This document shows positions 24,662 to 32,956 of a DNA stretch of 45,997 bases, one piece after another. The stretch covers positions 1-45,997 of the forward strand of contig JAZQHB010000041.1 of the NCBI GenBank assembly GCA_045540355.1. Reading direction: 5' to 3'. Below the pieces are notes generated by a model. That model was not told the origin of the DNA, searched no databases, and saw only the letters and a program-made list of their open reading frames with translations. The DNA comes from RGIG2945 sp045540355 (GTDB taxonomy: Bacteria > Bacillota > Clostridia > Oscillospirales > Acutalibacteraceae). Numbering within the stretch: position 1 is the stretch's first letter; each line of letters begins with the position of its first letter. A program made the translations under genes and the position numbers.

Positions 24662-24698
24662 AAAAATCACCTCGGAAGATTGACTTCTGAGGTGATTT
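24662..24698 (-). terminator. Terminator of the rnf cluster
   Basis: AAATCACCTC pairs with GAGGTGATTT and an inner GAAG/CTTC; five T follow on the minus strand. It lies just after the stop of the last gene of the leftward cluster. Confidence 0.85.
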
Positions 24699-24702
24699 GA
24701 TA

Positions 24703-24978
24703 TTACTTGTTTTGCATTTGGTCAAGCTTTTTATTTCTGAAATAGAGGCAGATATCAATACCGACCATAATAAGGTTTATAACATAGAAAATGAAAACAT
24801 AAGTTATATTACCGCTGATGAGCTTTGATATTATACCGAAAACATAACCGATTTCAATAAAGAGCATAAAGACAATGCTTTTTCCTTTTGCGGTTCTTGA
24901 TTTTATTGATTTCATAATTGAGAGTGGCCATGAAATGCCGAAGCAAATGACCATAAAAGCTTCAAATAACTGTGGCAT
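24703..24978 (-). CDS. Small PQ-loop/SemiSWEET-like membrane protein
   Basis: 91 residues with three hydrophobic helices. GISWPLSIMKSIKSRTAKGK resembles the PQ-loop of SemiSWEET-type transporters (pattern P.(Q)...K...TKS..G.S), though the glutamine is replaced by L. Length and three-helix layout fit a half-transporter that dimerises. It is the last gene of the rnf cluster, ten bases behind rnfB and just before the terminator, so probably co-expressed. Any link to Rnf function is unknown. Confidence 0.7.
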   Translation of the reverse strand: MPQLFEAFMVICFGISWPLSIMKSIKSRTAKGKSIVFMLFIEIGYVFGIISKLISGNITYVFIFYVINLIMVGIDICLYFRNKKLDQMQNK

Positions 24979-24987
24979 TGATTACAC

Positions 24988-25803
24988 CTATCTTTCATTG
25001 TTTTCGAGCGTAATGAGCTTTACGCAGCCGACAGGACAGCCTTCAACGCACTTACCGCAACCGGTACATTTTTCATAGTCTACGGTGGCAACAAAGTTTT
25101 CAACCTTGATTGCATCGAATTCACAGACCTTCACACACTTCATACAGCCGATACAACCTGTACGGCATTCTTTTCTCGTCTGACTACCCTTATTTTTATT
25201 CACACAAAGCACCTCTGCTTTTGTTTCGTGAAGAGGCATCATAGCGATAAGATTTTTCGGACATGAATTTACACACATTTTACAAGCACGACAGAGGAGA
25301 GGATTGATTCTTGCAACACCGTCACAAATGTGAATCGCGTTGTAGGGGCAAACCTCAACACAGTCGCCGTAGCCGATGCAACCGTAAGTACATTCTTTCG
25401 GACCGCCGAAAAGCTGAGCTGCCATTTTACAGCTTTGAACACCGCTGTACTTAAGCTTTGTTGAACAGTTGCGTTTGATACCCTGACAACGAACGACTGC
25501 CGCCATGGGCTGAACTGTACCTGCTGAAAGACCTGTTATTTCCGCGATTTCCGCAGAAGCTTCACTACCGCCGGGGAGGCAGAGTGTGGTATTTGTTTCA
25601 TCGCCGCTTGAGAGAGCGGCAGCGTAGCCGTCGCAACCAGAATAACCGCAGGCACCGCAGTTAGCACCGGGTAAAGCTTCACGGATTTTTTCAGCTTTTT
25701 CGTCAATGGGTACAGCCATAACGATTGAAGCAATCGCAAGACCGACACCTGCGATAAGACCGATACCCGCAACAATGATTACTGCTAATAAAATTGGATT
25801 CAT
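24988..25803 (-). CDS. rnfB: Rnf complex subunit B (Fe-S ferredoxin-like)
   Basis: 271 residues. One N-terminal membrane helix (about 5-30), a 4Fe-4S domain with CGACGYSGCDGYAAAL, then ferredoxin-type clusters in CIGYGDCVEVCP, CRACKMCVNSCP, CIGCMKCVKVC and CTGCGKCVEGCP. RnfB takes electrons from ferredoxin and feeds the ferredoxin:NAD oxidoreductase, which pumps Na+ or H+. Last structural rnf gene in the order C-D-G-E-A-B, the usual clostridial arrangement. Confidence 0.95.
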   Translation of the reverse strand: MNPILLAVIIVAGIGLIAGVGLAIASIVMAVPIDEKAEKIREALPGANCGACGYSGCDGYAAALSSGDETNTTLCLPGGSEASAEIAEITGLSAGTVQPMAAVVRCQGIKRNCSTKLKYSGVQSCKMAAQLFGGPKECTYGCIGYGDCVEVCPYNAIHICDGVARINPLLCRACKMCVNSCPKNLIAMMPLHETKAEVLCVNKNKGSQTRKECRTGCIGCMKCVKVCEFDAIKVENFVATVDYEKCTGCGKCVEGCPVGCVKLITLENNER

Positions 25804-25831
25804 AATTTAAACTCCTTTCAAAAGCTCAAGA

Positions 25832-26416
25832 TCAGCCGAAGATACCTTCAACAAGACCTTGGAAGCCGAGGAATGATAAGGAAACAAGGGATGCCGCAAC
25901 GAGTGTTATCGGAAGACCCTCGAGGAACTTCGGAACTTTGCAGGATTCAAGTCTTTCACGGACACCTGCAAACATAACCATTGCAAGCAAGAAACCGAGA
26001 CCTGCACCTAAGGAATTGACGATTGACTCGATGAAGTTATAGCCGTTGTCGATGTTAAGAAGAACAACACCTAATACTGCACAGTTTGTTGTGATAAGAG
26101 GAAGGGAAATTCCGAGTGAGCTGTAAAGAGCAGGAATGTATTTCTTTAAAACAATTTCAACCAACTGTACCAAAGCGGCAATAACAAGGATGAAAACGAT
26201 TGTCTGGAGATATTCCATATCGTTTGCTTTCAGAAGCAGGTTAATAGGATAAGTAACTGCTGTTGAAAGAACCATAACAAAGATAACTGCTGCGGACATA
26301 CCGACTGCAGTATTTAATTTTTTGGAAACACCCAAGAAAGGACAAATGCCTAAGAATTTAGAAAGTATAAAGTTCTGCGTAAAAATCGCAGCGACTAAAA
26401 TTGCAGCTAATGACAT
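25832..26416 (-). CDS. rnfA: Rnf complex subunit A (membrane)
   Basis: 194 residues with about six membrane helices; typical RnfA/NqrE family sequence (ILSKFLGICPFLGVSKKLN, LGAGLGFLLAMVMFAGVRER). RnfA and RnfE are homologous inverted-topology subunits that together hold an intramembrane iron-sulfur cluster; the conserved cysteines appear in GICPF and TNCAVLG. Confidence 0.95.
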   Translation of the reverse strand: MSLAAILVAAIFTQNFILSKFLGICPFLGVSKKLNTAVGMSAAVIFVMVLSTAVTYPINLLLKANDMEYLQTIVFILVIAALVQLVEIVLKKYIPALYSSLGISLPLITTNCAVLGVVLLNIDNGYNFIESIVNSLGAGLGFLLAMVMFAGVRERLESCKVPKFLEGLPITLVAASLVSLSFLGFQGLVEGIFG

Positions 26417-26418
26417 AA

Positions 26419-27102
26419 TTAAGCATCCTCCATTTCATCAATAATGGAGCAAGACATTGCCATGGGGCAACCCTCGCAACCTTTAAGTTCCGCCTTGGGC
26501 TTACCGCGACTTTCTGCAAGCTTATTGGCACAAGCCATAAGAATACCGTATACAAAGAAGCCACCGGGGGGAAGGATAAATATTGTCATGGGAGTAAAGC
26601 CTTCGGGGAAGGAGATACCCATGATTGAACCTGCACCCAAAGCTTCTCTTACGATACTCATTAAAAGTAATGCGGCTGTAAAACCTACACCCATACCGAC
26701 GCCGTCAACTGCGGAAGCAAGAACTCTGTTTTTGCCTGCAAATGCTTCGGCACGACCGAGGATAATACAGTTAACAACGATAAGCGGGAGATAAACGCCC
26801 AACTGCTCGTCTATCTGAGGTAAGAATGCCTTTACGAGCATCTGTACGATGGTAACGAAAGATGCGATAATGACGATGTAAGCGGGAATACGAACCTTTG
26901 AGGGAATAATCTTTCTCAAAGCGGAGATAACGATGTTTGAGCAGATAAGAACTGCTGAAGCGGCAAGACCCATACCCAAAGCACTTTCAACCGAGGTAGT
27001 AACGGCAAGTGAAGGGCAAGTACCCAAAACAAGGCGTAAAACCGGGTTTTCAGCTATGAGACCTTTTGAAAATTCTTTAAAGAGACTTTTTTTCTCAGCC
27101 AT
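26419..27102 (-). CDS. rnfE: Rnf complex subunit E (membrane)
   Basis: 227 residues, about six helices. LVLGTCPSLAVTTSVESALG and VVNCIILGRAEAFA carry the cluster cysteines matching those of RnfA. The soluble C-terminus ends with CEGCPMAMSC, a three-cysteine tail that could bind metal; such tails are, as far as I recall, seen in clostridial RnfE but not in the enterobacterial protein. The start overlaps the end of rnfG by one base. Confidence 0.94.
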   Translation of the reverse strand: MAEKKSLFKEFSKGLIAENPVLRLVLGTCPSLAVTTSVESALGMGLAASAVLICSNIVISALRKIIPSKVRIPAYIVIIASFVTIVQMLVKAFLPQIDEQLGVYLPLIVVNCIILGRAEAFAGKNRVLASAVDGVGMGVGFTAALLLMSIVREALGAGSIMGISFPEGFTPMTIFILPPGGFFVYGILMACANKLAESRGKPKAELKGCEGCPMAMSCSIIDEMEDA

Positions 27103-27671
27103 TATTTTGCACCTCCCATGATTTCAGAATAAAGATTCAATGCGATGTTTACTGCATCGGTAACTGCTTCAGATGTGATTGTCGCACCTGTGATTGCTTT
27201 GATTTGATTGCCCGAAGGCTCAACATTTTTAATAACGGTAATCTGATCTGATTTACCTTTATACATATTCTTGAAGTCATCTTCAGCAGCCTTCATACCA
27301 AGACCTGCCGTTTCGTTTAATTCAAGAGTTTCAATCGCACAAACTGTTCCGTCAGCGTTGATACCTGTCATGATTTTAACATCGCCGCCGTAGCCTTTTG
27401 AAACTGTTGTGAATACATAACCGATTACTTCGCCTTTTTCGTTTTTACCTGTGTGGTATGTATATTCAGTGCCGTCAAGAGTGACTTTTGCTTCATCAAA
27501 GCCGCCCTTTGCATCAGGCAAAACTTCAAGTCTTGTTTCAATTGCTGTTTGTTCCTGTCGTTCTTCAATTTTCGGAGCAGTAACTTCGTTGGTAATTGCG
27601 AGAAGCACTGAAGTTACAATGCAAATAGCAAAGAGGACGAAACCCGGAACGATAATTTCTTTTATCTTCAT
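27102..27671 (-). CDS. rnfG: Rnf complex subunit G (covalent FMN)
   Basis: 189 residues. One N-terminal membrane anchor (VPGFVLFAICIVTSVLLAIT) and an extracytoplasmic FMN-binding domain. The flavinylation site is in KAITGATITSEAV, where the threonine of TGAT receives FMN from ApbE, encoded at the head of this cluster. GGAGG ribosome binding site; overlaps rnfD by four bases. Confidence 0.94.
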   Translation of the reverse strand: MKIKEIIVPGFVLFAICIVTSVLLAITNEVTAPKIEERQEQTAIETRLEVLPDAKGGFDEAKVTLDGTEYTYHTGKNEKGEVIGYVFTTVSKGYGGDVKIMTGINADGTVCAIETLELNETAGLGMKAAEDDFKNMYKGKSDQITVIKNVEPSGNQIKAITGATITSEAVTDAVNIALNLYSEIMGGAK

Positions 27672-28696
27672 TTTGTTTCCTCCTTTGCCTTAAGTTTTTT
27701 CTTTTTCTCACTTCCGAAAGGTCTCGGAGTGGTGAGATGTTCAATATGAGGAACAAGAATATTCATAATGATGATTGAGAATGAAACACCTTCGGGCAAT
27801 ACACCGAAAAGCCTGATTACTGATGTAAGAAGACCGCAACCGATACCGAAGATAATCATACCCTTTGTATTGATGGGCGTTGTTGCGTAGTCGGTTGCCA
27901 TAAAAATAGCACCAAGCATAAGACCGCCGCCCAAAAGCTCATAAGCTACGAATGTGAGACTGCCTTTGCCTGCGATAAGCATAACAAGTGCAACAGTTCC
28001 TATGTAGCAAAGCGGGATTGTGGGTTTGATAACTTTACGGGCACACAAATAGATGCCGCCTAAAATCAAAGCCAACACACAACTTTCACCAAGACAACCT
28101 GCACGGTTACCGAGGAACATATCAAGAAGTGAGGGGAGATTCTCTTTTGCGAAAGCAGATGCTGAAACATCGCCTGCCGAAAGCATATTTTTAAGACTTG
28201 CAAGAGGAGATGCGGTTGTAGAAACATCAGCACCCATCCAGGCAAGAGGTTTTGTCCAGTTGGACATCTGTGTTGCGAATGATGACATAAGAACGATTCT
28301 TCCGACTAAAGCGGGGTTTACGAAGTTCTTACCCACACCGCCGAAGAACTGTTTTACAACTACGATAGCAACAACACTGCCGATAGCGGCAATCCATAAC
28401 GGGATTGTTACGGGCAGGTTGAAAGCTAACAAAAGACCTGTAACAACTGCACTGAAATCGCCGATTGTGTTGTGTCTTTTCATTACCTTACGAGAAAGAT
28501 ACTCGGCAATAACACAGGTTGCCACACAAGTACCTACAACTAAAAGTGAACGGGGACCGAAGAAAATAAACGCTGCGATGAGCGAGGGAACAAGAGCGAT
28601 GATAACATCGATCATTATTCTCGGAGAAGTATCAGCACTTCTGAAGTGAGGTGATGAGCTGACTGTCAGCTTCTTTTTGGTATTAACTGCATTCAT
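27668..28696 (-). CDS. rnfD: Rnf complex subunit D (membrane, covalent FMN)
   Basis: 342 residues with about nine or ten helices; RnfD/NqrB family (SSPHFRSADTSPRIMIDVII, FFGGVGKNFVNPALVGRIVL). The expected flavinylation motif, D-x-x-S/T-G-A-T, is read here as DVSTTASPL: serine replaces the usual acceptor threonine and threonine replaces glycine. Serine acceptors are compatible with ApbE chemistry, but this should be noted. Otherwise full length and intact. Confidence 0.94.
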   Translation of the reverse strand: MNAVNTKKKLTVSSSPHFRSADTSPRIMIDVIIALVPSLIAAFIFFGPRSLLVVGTCVATCVIAEYLSRKVMKRHNTIGDFSAVVTGLLLAFNLPVTIPLWIAAIGSVVAIVVVKQFFGGVGKNFVNPALVGRIVLMSSFATQMSNWTKPLAWMGADVSTTASPLASLKNMLSAGDVSASAFAKENLPSLLDMFLGNRAGCLGESCVLALILGGIYLCARKVIKPTIPLCYIGTVALVMLIAGKGSLTFVAYELLGGGLMLGAIFMATDYATTPINTKGMIIFGIGCGLLTSVIRLFGVLPEGVSFSIIIMNILVPHIEHLTTPRPFGSEKKKKLKAKEETK

Positions 28697-28714
28697 GTTA
28701 TTTACGCTCCTTTC

Positions 28715-30046
28715 TTATTTCTTTGAGGCATTACGGAGAACCGATTTTGCCAATCTCATGTGCTGTAACAAAGGCTTACCTGACGGACAGGCATAAGCAC
28801 AGCTACCGCATTCCATACATACATTAACGCCGATTTTTGAAAGCTTGTCGACATCCTTGACCTCTGCGTATCTCTCAATGAGAGTGGGCATAAGGCTCAT
28901 AGGACAAGCACTTGCACAACGACCGCAACGGATGCAATCTCGTTCAACCTTTAAGTTGGCATCATTTTTATCAAATGCCAAGATTGCATTGTTCTGTTTT
29001 AAAATGGGGAGGTCTGTGTTGATGATTGCAAATCCCATCATCGGGCCGCCTGCAATAATTTTTGCCGGTTCTGTTTTGAAACCTCCGCAGAATTCGATGA
29101 TGTCCTTGATGTTTGTACCGATAGGAACACGGACATTCTTGGGTTCTGCGATTGATGAACCGTCAACCGTCAATGAACGGCTTACAAGCGGTCTGCCTGT
29201 TCTGAAATATCTTGCGATAAAGGCGATACTTGCGACATTCATAACCATACAGCCGACATCCGAAGGCAGTTTTCCGGGAGGAATCTGTCTGCCGGTCGCA
29301 GATTGAATCATCATCTTTTCCGCACCCTGAGGATATTTTGATTTAAGCTTCATAAGATAAATACCTTTTGTATTGGTGATATCCTTCAAAGCTTCAAAAG
29401 CATCGGGCTTGTTGTCTTCAATAGCGACGATAACTTTCGGGATTTTAAGAAATTCCTTAACCATCTTGATGCTTTCAATAATGTTTTTTGTGTTTTCAAG
29501 AATTTCACGATAGTCAACCGTGATGAAGGGCTCACATTCAGCCGCATTGATGATAAGTGTATCAATGTTTGTTTCTTCGGGAAGATTGAGCTTTACATGA
29601 GTCGGGAAACCTGCACCGCCGAGACCTACAAGACCCGAAGCACGGATACCCTTGATAAAATCTTCGTGGTTGTCGCATTTGGGGGGCTTGATACCTTCAA
29701 ATAAACGCATTTCACCGTCGGATTCAATTGTAATGGCTTTGGATATAACACCGTTGGGCAGAGTTACATCGTCCATTGACACAACCTTACCTGAAATACT
29801 TGAATGAATTGGTGCACTTACATAGGCATCGGAATCACCTATAACCTGACCGACGGAAACTGTTTCACCTATTTTAACAGTCGGAATACAAGGTGCACCG
29901 ATGTGCTGCTGCATAGGCATAACAATTTTTTCGGGGGTAGGTATTCTTACCACCTTCATGTCAGCGGTATTTTTGTGGTGCGAAACCAGAACGCCGCCTT
30001 TAACTTTTTTGACGGGCTTAAGCACGCCTTTGATGTTATTTGGCAT
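28715..30046 (-). CDS. rnfC: Rnf complex subunit C (NADH-binding, Fe-S)
   Basis: 443 residues, soluble and peripheral on the cytoplasmic face. It has a biotin-like N-terminal fold (PMQQHIGAPCIP...), a flavin/NADH-binding region with GLVGLGGAGFPTHVKL, and two 4Fe-4S motifs at the C-terminus, CIRCGRCASACPMSLMP and CMECGSCAYACPSGKP. It exchanges electrons with NAD(H). AAGGAG lies seven bases before its ATG. Confidence 0.95.
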   Translation of the reverse strand: MPNNIKGVLKPVKKVKGGVLVSHHKNTADMKVVRIPTPEKIVMPMQQHIGAPCIPTVKIGETVSVGQVIGDSDAYVSAPIHSSISGKVVSMDDVTLPNGVISKAITIESDGEMRLFEGIKPPKCDNHEDFIKGIRASGLVGLGGAGFPTHVKLNLPEETNIDTLIINAAECEPFITVDYREILENTKNIIESIKMVKEFLKIPKVIVAIEDNKPDAFEALKDITNTKGIYLMKLKSKYPQGAEKMMIQSATGRQIPPGKLPSDVGCMVMNVASIAFIARYFRTGRPLVSRSLTVDGSSIAEPKNVRVPIGTNIKDIIEFCGGFKTEPAKIIAGGPMMGFAIINTDLPILKQNNAILAFDKNDANLKVERDCIRCGRCASACPMSLMPTLIERYAEVKDVDKLSKIGVNVCMECGSCAYACPSGKPLLQHMRLAKSVLRNASKK

Positions 30047-30066
30047 TTGAACATCTCCTTACAAAT

Positions 30067-30582
30067 TCAAATGTTTTTAATCTTATTTAAAACAGGTAGC
30101 AGTATTTTTAGTATTGTACCTGTAAGAAATCCCGTGATAATTGAGAAAATCGCAAGAAACGGTAAAACTGAAATAATACTCGTTGTTGATGTGATGACAG
30201 ATGCCATAAGCACCTGACCGAGATTGTGTCCTATTGCAGACAACATACCGATTCCCGCAAGACCGAACGGTCTGCTTTTTATTCTGAACAGAGCCCACAT
30301 AATGAGGGTGGATAAAACTCCGCCTGCAAGGCTCATACAAAAAGCCGTAAAGCCCCTTGTGATGAGTGCAAAAAGTGATTTTATAAATGTAATTGTGAGT
30401 GCTGACGGTAAACCTATTTCTGCCGCCGCAAACATCGTGACAATGTTTGAAAGTCCGGGTTTTGTACCGGGTGGCAGATAGGGCAGGGCAGGAATAAAGC
30501 TTTCAAGGACTGAAAGCACCAAAGCCTGTGCCGAGAGAATACCGAGAGTTGCAATTTTTTTTGACGATGATTTTTTCTTCAT
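30067..30582 (-). CDS. Gx transporter family / heptaprenyl diphosphate synthase component I-like membrane protein
   Basis: 171 residues, five or so membrane helices. VLESFIPALPYLPPGTKPGL, LSNIVTMFAA and GFTAFCMSLAGGVLSTLIMW are typical of the 'Gx transporter'/Hpre_diP_synt_I family, small ECF-S-like membrane proteins. In clostridia this gene commonly accompanies a NusG-domain-II protein and an ApbE in Rnf or respiratory clusters, as here. Substrate unknown; a role in flavin or quinone supply is speculation. Confidence 0.85.
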   Translation of the reverse strand: MKKKSSSKKIATLGILSAQALVLSVLESFIPALPYLPPGTKPGLSNIVTMFAAAEIGLPSALTITFIKSLFALITRGFTAFCMSLAGGVLSTLIMWALFRIKSRPFGLAGIGMLSAIGHNLGQVLMASVITSTTSIISVLPFLAIFSIITGFLTGTILKILLPVLNKIKNI

Positions 30583-30594
30583 TCTGTCACCGCC

Positions 30595-30963
30595 TTAATA
30601 AGTCATGATATCAAAGTCGGATTTTTCGCCCGTAACGGAGATTACAACTTCTTGAGGCAGGCAAGCAGTCGTTGCACCGCTTGTTTCAAGCCAACCTGAT
30701 TTTACACAAAGTTTATCGGGGCAATCTGATTTTGAGAATCTTATTTTACCCTTTTGCACTTCTACTTCAACATTGTAATGAGGTGAGAATGTGTATGGCT
30801 TTTCTACTTCATCAAGCTTTATGGTTTCAACCACTGTTCCGTCAACATAGATTGTTGCAATCAGTTTTTTTGATGAAAGCTTCGGCAAAAAAATCAAAGC
30901 AACACAGATAATTAAAACCAAAACGGTGAGAATAAAATCACCTTTTTTAAATAACTTATTCAT
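30595..30963 (-). CDS. NusG domain II-containing membrane-anchored protein
   Basis: 122 residues. One N-terminal membrane helix (DFILTVLVLIICVALIFLP) followed by a small extracytoplasmic beta domain with CPDKLCVKSGWLETSGATTA and CLPQEVVISV, diagnostic of the 'NusG domain II' family (not the transcription factor NusG). Function unknown; the three cysteines are conserved in my recollection of the family. Four-base overlap with apbE. Confidence 0.88.
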   Translation of the reverse strand: MNKLFKKGDFILTVLVLIICVALIFLPKLSSKKLIATIYVDGTVVETIKLDEVEKPYTFSPHYNVEVEVQKGKIRFSKSDCPDKLCVKSGWLETSGATTACLPQEVVISVTGEKSDFDIMTY

Positions 30964-31985
30964 TCTACCACCTTGAAAGAAGTGTCTTTTAGCTCGAATT
31001 TATCCTGAAGCTCATTGCTTACAAAAATATTTTTGTTTGTATCAATAAATACGCCCGAGGCATTATATTTATCTAAAAGCCCAAGACCTTTATCCTTACC
31101 GAGCACGAAACAAGCCGTTGAAAGTGCGTCGGATAAAAGACCGTTATCACAATACACCGTAACCGACAACAAATCAGAGTCCGACGGACAGCCTGTTTTA
31201 GGGTCGAGGATATGATGATAGGTTTTTCCGTCAATGACAGAGGTTCTTTCGTAGTTACCCGAAGTTGAAACAAAACCTTCGGATAAATTGAGTACACCTA
31301 AAACATCATCGGCATCACCCAGAGGATTGCGGATACCCACATCAAAAGTGTCGCCGTAGAGTAAAATGCTTCCGCCGAAAGCGACGATTGCTTTTTTGAT
31401 TTCTGATTTTTCGATAGTGCTTTTTGCGATATCACAAGCGATACCTTTACCGACCGCACCTAAATCAAGACTTTGTGACTTGCCGATTGAAACTGTATTT
31501 TCTTTGATATTGATTTTTGAATAGTCAACCGATGAAAGTAATTTCTTAATTTCAGCATTATCGGGTACTCTCGGACTATCTGAGCCGATACCCCATGCAT
31601 CGGTCAAAGCACCGATTGTCGGGTCAAATGCACCGTCGCTTTTTTGAGCTACATCAATAACAGATTTCAACCACGAAATCGAAAGGTCGGACATCTGTGC
31701 GGATGATTCTGAATTTAATTTATATATTTCCGAGGTTTCGGAATATTTTGAAAGGCTGTTTTTTTCAACATCGTTTACAGTGTTTATTATTTGATTTATA
31801 ATTTCTTCGGAATCATCACCCCACACCTTATAGGTGCTGATTGTAGCCATTGCAAATGATGTTTTCTCCGAATAATTCTTTGATGATATATAGTCAGCAA
31901 AGATCAGAGATACAACAATTGCCGTTGCAAGTATAACGGCAAACACTGATAAAAATTTCTTTGTTTTCGTCTTTTTATTATTCAA
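30960..31985 (-). CDS. apbE: FAD:protein FMN transferase
   Basis: 341 residues from a TTG start with AAGGTGAG just upstream. The frame is open 15 codons further, but those bases contain the promoter boxes. N-terminal membrane anchor (FLSVFAVILATAIVVSLIF) and an ApbE domain facing outside: DAWGIGSDSPRVPD, SLDLGAVGKGIACDIA, HHILDPKTGCPSD and the C-terminal TACFVLGKDKG metal-site region. ApbE attaches FMN from FAD to threonine or serine of RnfG and RnfD, the obvious partners three to five genes downstream. First gene of the cluster. Confidence 0.92.
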   Translation of the reverse strand: MNNKKTKTKKFLSVFAVILATAIVVSLIFADYISSKNYSEKTSFAMATISTYKVWGDDSEEIINQIINTVNDVEKNSLSKYSETSEIYKLNSESSAQMSDLSISWLKSVIDVAQKSDGAFDPTIGALTDAWGIGSDSPRVPDNAEIKKLLSSVDYSKINIKENTVSIGKSQSLDLGAVGKGIACDIAKSTIEKSEIKKAIVAFGGSILLYGDTFDVGIRNPLGDADDVLGVLNLSEGFVSTSGNYERTSVIDGKTYHHILDPKTGCPSDSDLLSVTVYCDNGLLSDALSTACFVLGKDKGLGLLDKYNASGVFIDTNKNIFVSNELQDKFELKDTSFKVVE

Positions 31986-32001
31986 AAAACTCACCTTATA
32001 G

Positions 32002-32030
32002 ATTTTATAACATTTTTCGTGATATTTCAA
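32002..32030 (-). promoter_or_regulatory. Promoter of the apbE-rnf cluster
   Basis: On the minus strand, TTGAAA and TAAAAT are 17 nt apart, only ~17 bases before the TTG start. This short leader supports the downstream start of apbE. Confidence 0.55.
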
Positions 32031-32087
32031 TAGCTTTTTTATTAGTTATTTATTTAACAATATATAGGTGATTTTTTATTGGATTCG

Positions 32088-32117
32088 TTGACGAAAGTAT
32101 TGGTTTTGTGATAAAAT
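32088..32117 (+). promoter_or_regulatory. Promoter of the isomerase-DUF6807-PNP unit
   Basis: TTGACG and TAAAAT with 18-nt spacing, 23 bases before the first start codon. Confidence 0.55.
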
Positions 32118-32140
32118 AACAAGGAAAAGGGGTTGATGAA

Positions 32141-32947
32141 GTGCGTAGAATAGGCTCAATTGTACCCGGAGGTTCATTTATGCCTCAGGGAGACAGTAAT
32201 ATAGTACAGGATATGAAAAAAGAGCTTTTGGACGGTTATAAAACTGTAATTGAGAGCGGTTATGATTATATGGAAGCTACTGTCGGTATGGTAATGAAAC
32301 TTACCGAGAAAGAAGCAAAAGAATTAAGAGAAAGCGGAATAACAATCGAAATCTGTAATTCTTTTATACCGCCCGAATACAGTCTTATAAATCCTACGCA
32401 GGAATTGTTTGATTTTCTTGATGAAGCTTTTTTGAAAATGAAGCGAATGGGAGTAGATACAGTTGTTCTGGGTAGCGGAAAGTCAAGAAGTATTCCTGAT
32501 ACAATTGACAGAAATACAGGTATTGACAAGCTGAAAGATTTTTTCAGAAAATGTAATGAATATGCACGGAAATCGGATATTACCGTTGCTGTTGAACCTC
32601 TGAACAGAGATGAAACAAATGTTATTCATACCGTTTCTGAGGGTGCTGATTTGGTAAGGGAGATAAATTTGAGTCACATAAAACTCCTTGCAGATGTTTA
32701 TCATATGTGGAAAAGTGATGAAAAAATGTCTGTTCTTTATGAGAACAAAGATATCCTGACACATATTCATGTGTGCCATGCAGAAAAGCGTGCGGCACTG
32801 AAAGACTTTTCAAGTGAATATCTCAAAAGCTTTGCAAAAGCACTCGATGATATGGATTATCATGGCAGAGTGTCACTTGAGTGTCAGTTTGATGACTTTG
32901 AAGAAGAATGTAAAAAATCATATACGATTTTAAGAGAATTATTTTGA
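32141..32947 (+). CDS. Sugar phosphate isomerase/epimerase-like TIM barrel protein
   Basis: 268 residues of the xylose isomerase-like/AP endonuclease 2 superfamily (PF01261). Putative metal ligands are in EATVGM (start of the barrel), VAVEPLNRDETN, LLADVYHMW, HIHVCHAEKR and SLECQF, the E-D-H-E pattern of this fold. Starts at GTG with AAAAGGGG upstream. Actual reaction unknown: hydroxypyruvate isomerase-, tagatose epimerase- and inositol-type enzymes share the fold. It forms a unit with a DUF6807 protein and purine nucleoside phosphorylase, which hints at sugar or nucleoside salvage. Confidence 0.82.
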   Translation: MRRIGSIVPGGSFMPQGDSNIVQDMKKELLDGYKTVIESGYDYMEATVGMVMKLTEKEAKELRESGITIEICNSFIPPEYSLINPTQELFDFLDEAFLKMKRMGVDTVVLGSGKSRSIPDTIDRNTGIDKLKDFFRKCNEYARKSDITVAVEPLNRDETNVIHTVSEGADLVREINLSHIKLLADVYHMWKSDEKMSVLYENKDILTHIHVCHAEKRAALKDFSSEYLKSFAKALDDMDYHGRVSLECQFDDFEEECKKSYTILRELF

Positions 32948-32956
32948 GGTAAAAAA

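Noticed and set aside
24421..24690. 89-codon plus-strand ORF over tRNA-Pro
   Set aside because: Runs through the tRNA on the opposite strand; a common false ORF.
28053..28649. 198-codon ORF antisense to rnfD
   Set aside because: Shadow frame of a well-supported gene; no family match and composition follows the opposite strand's codons.
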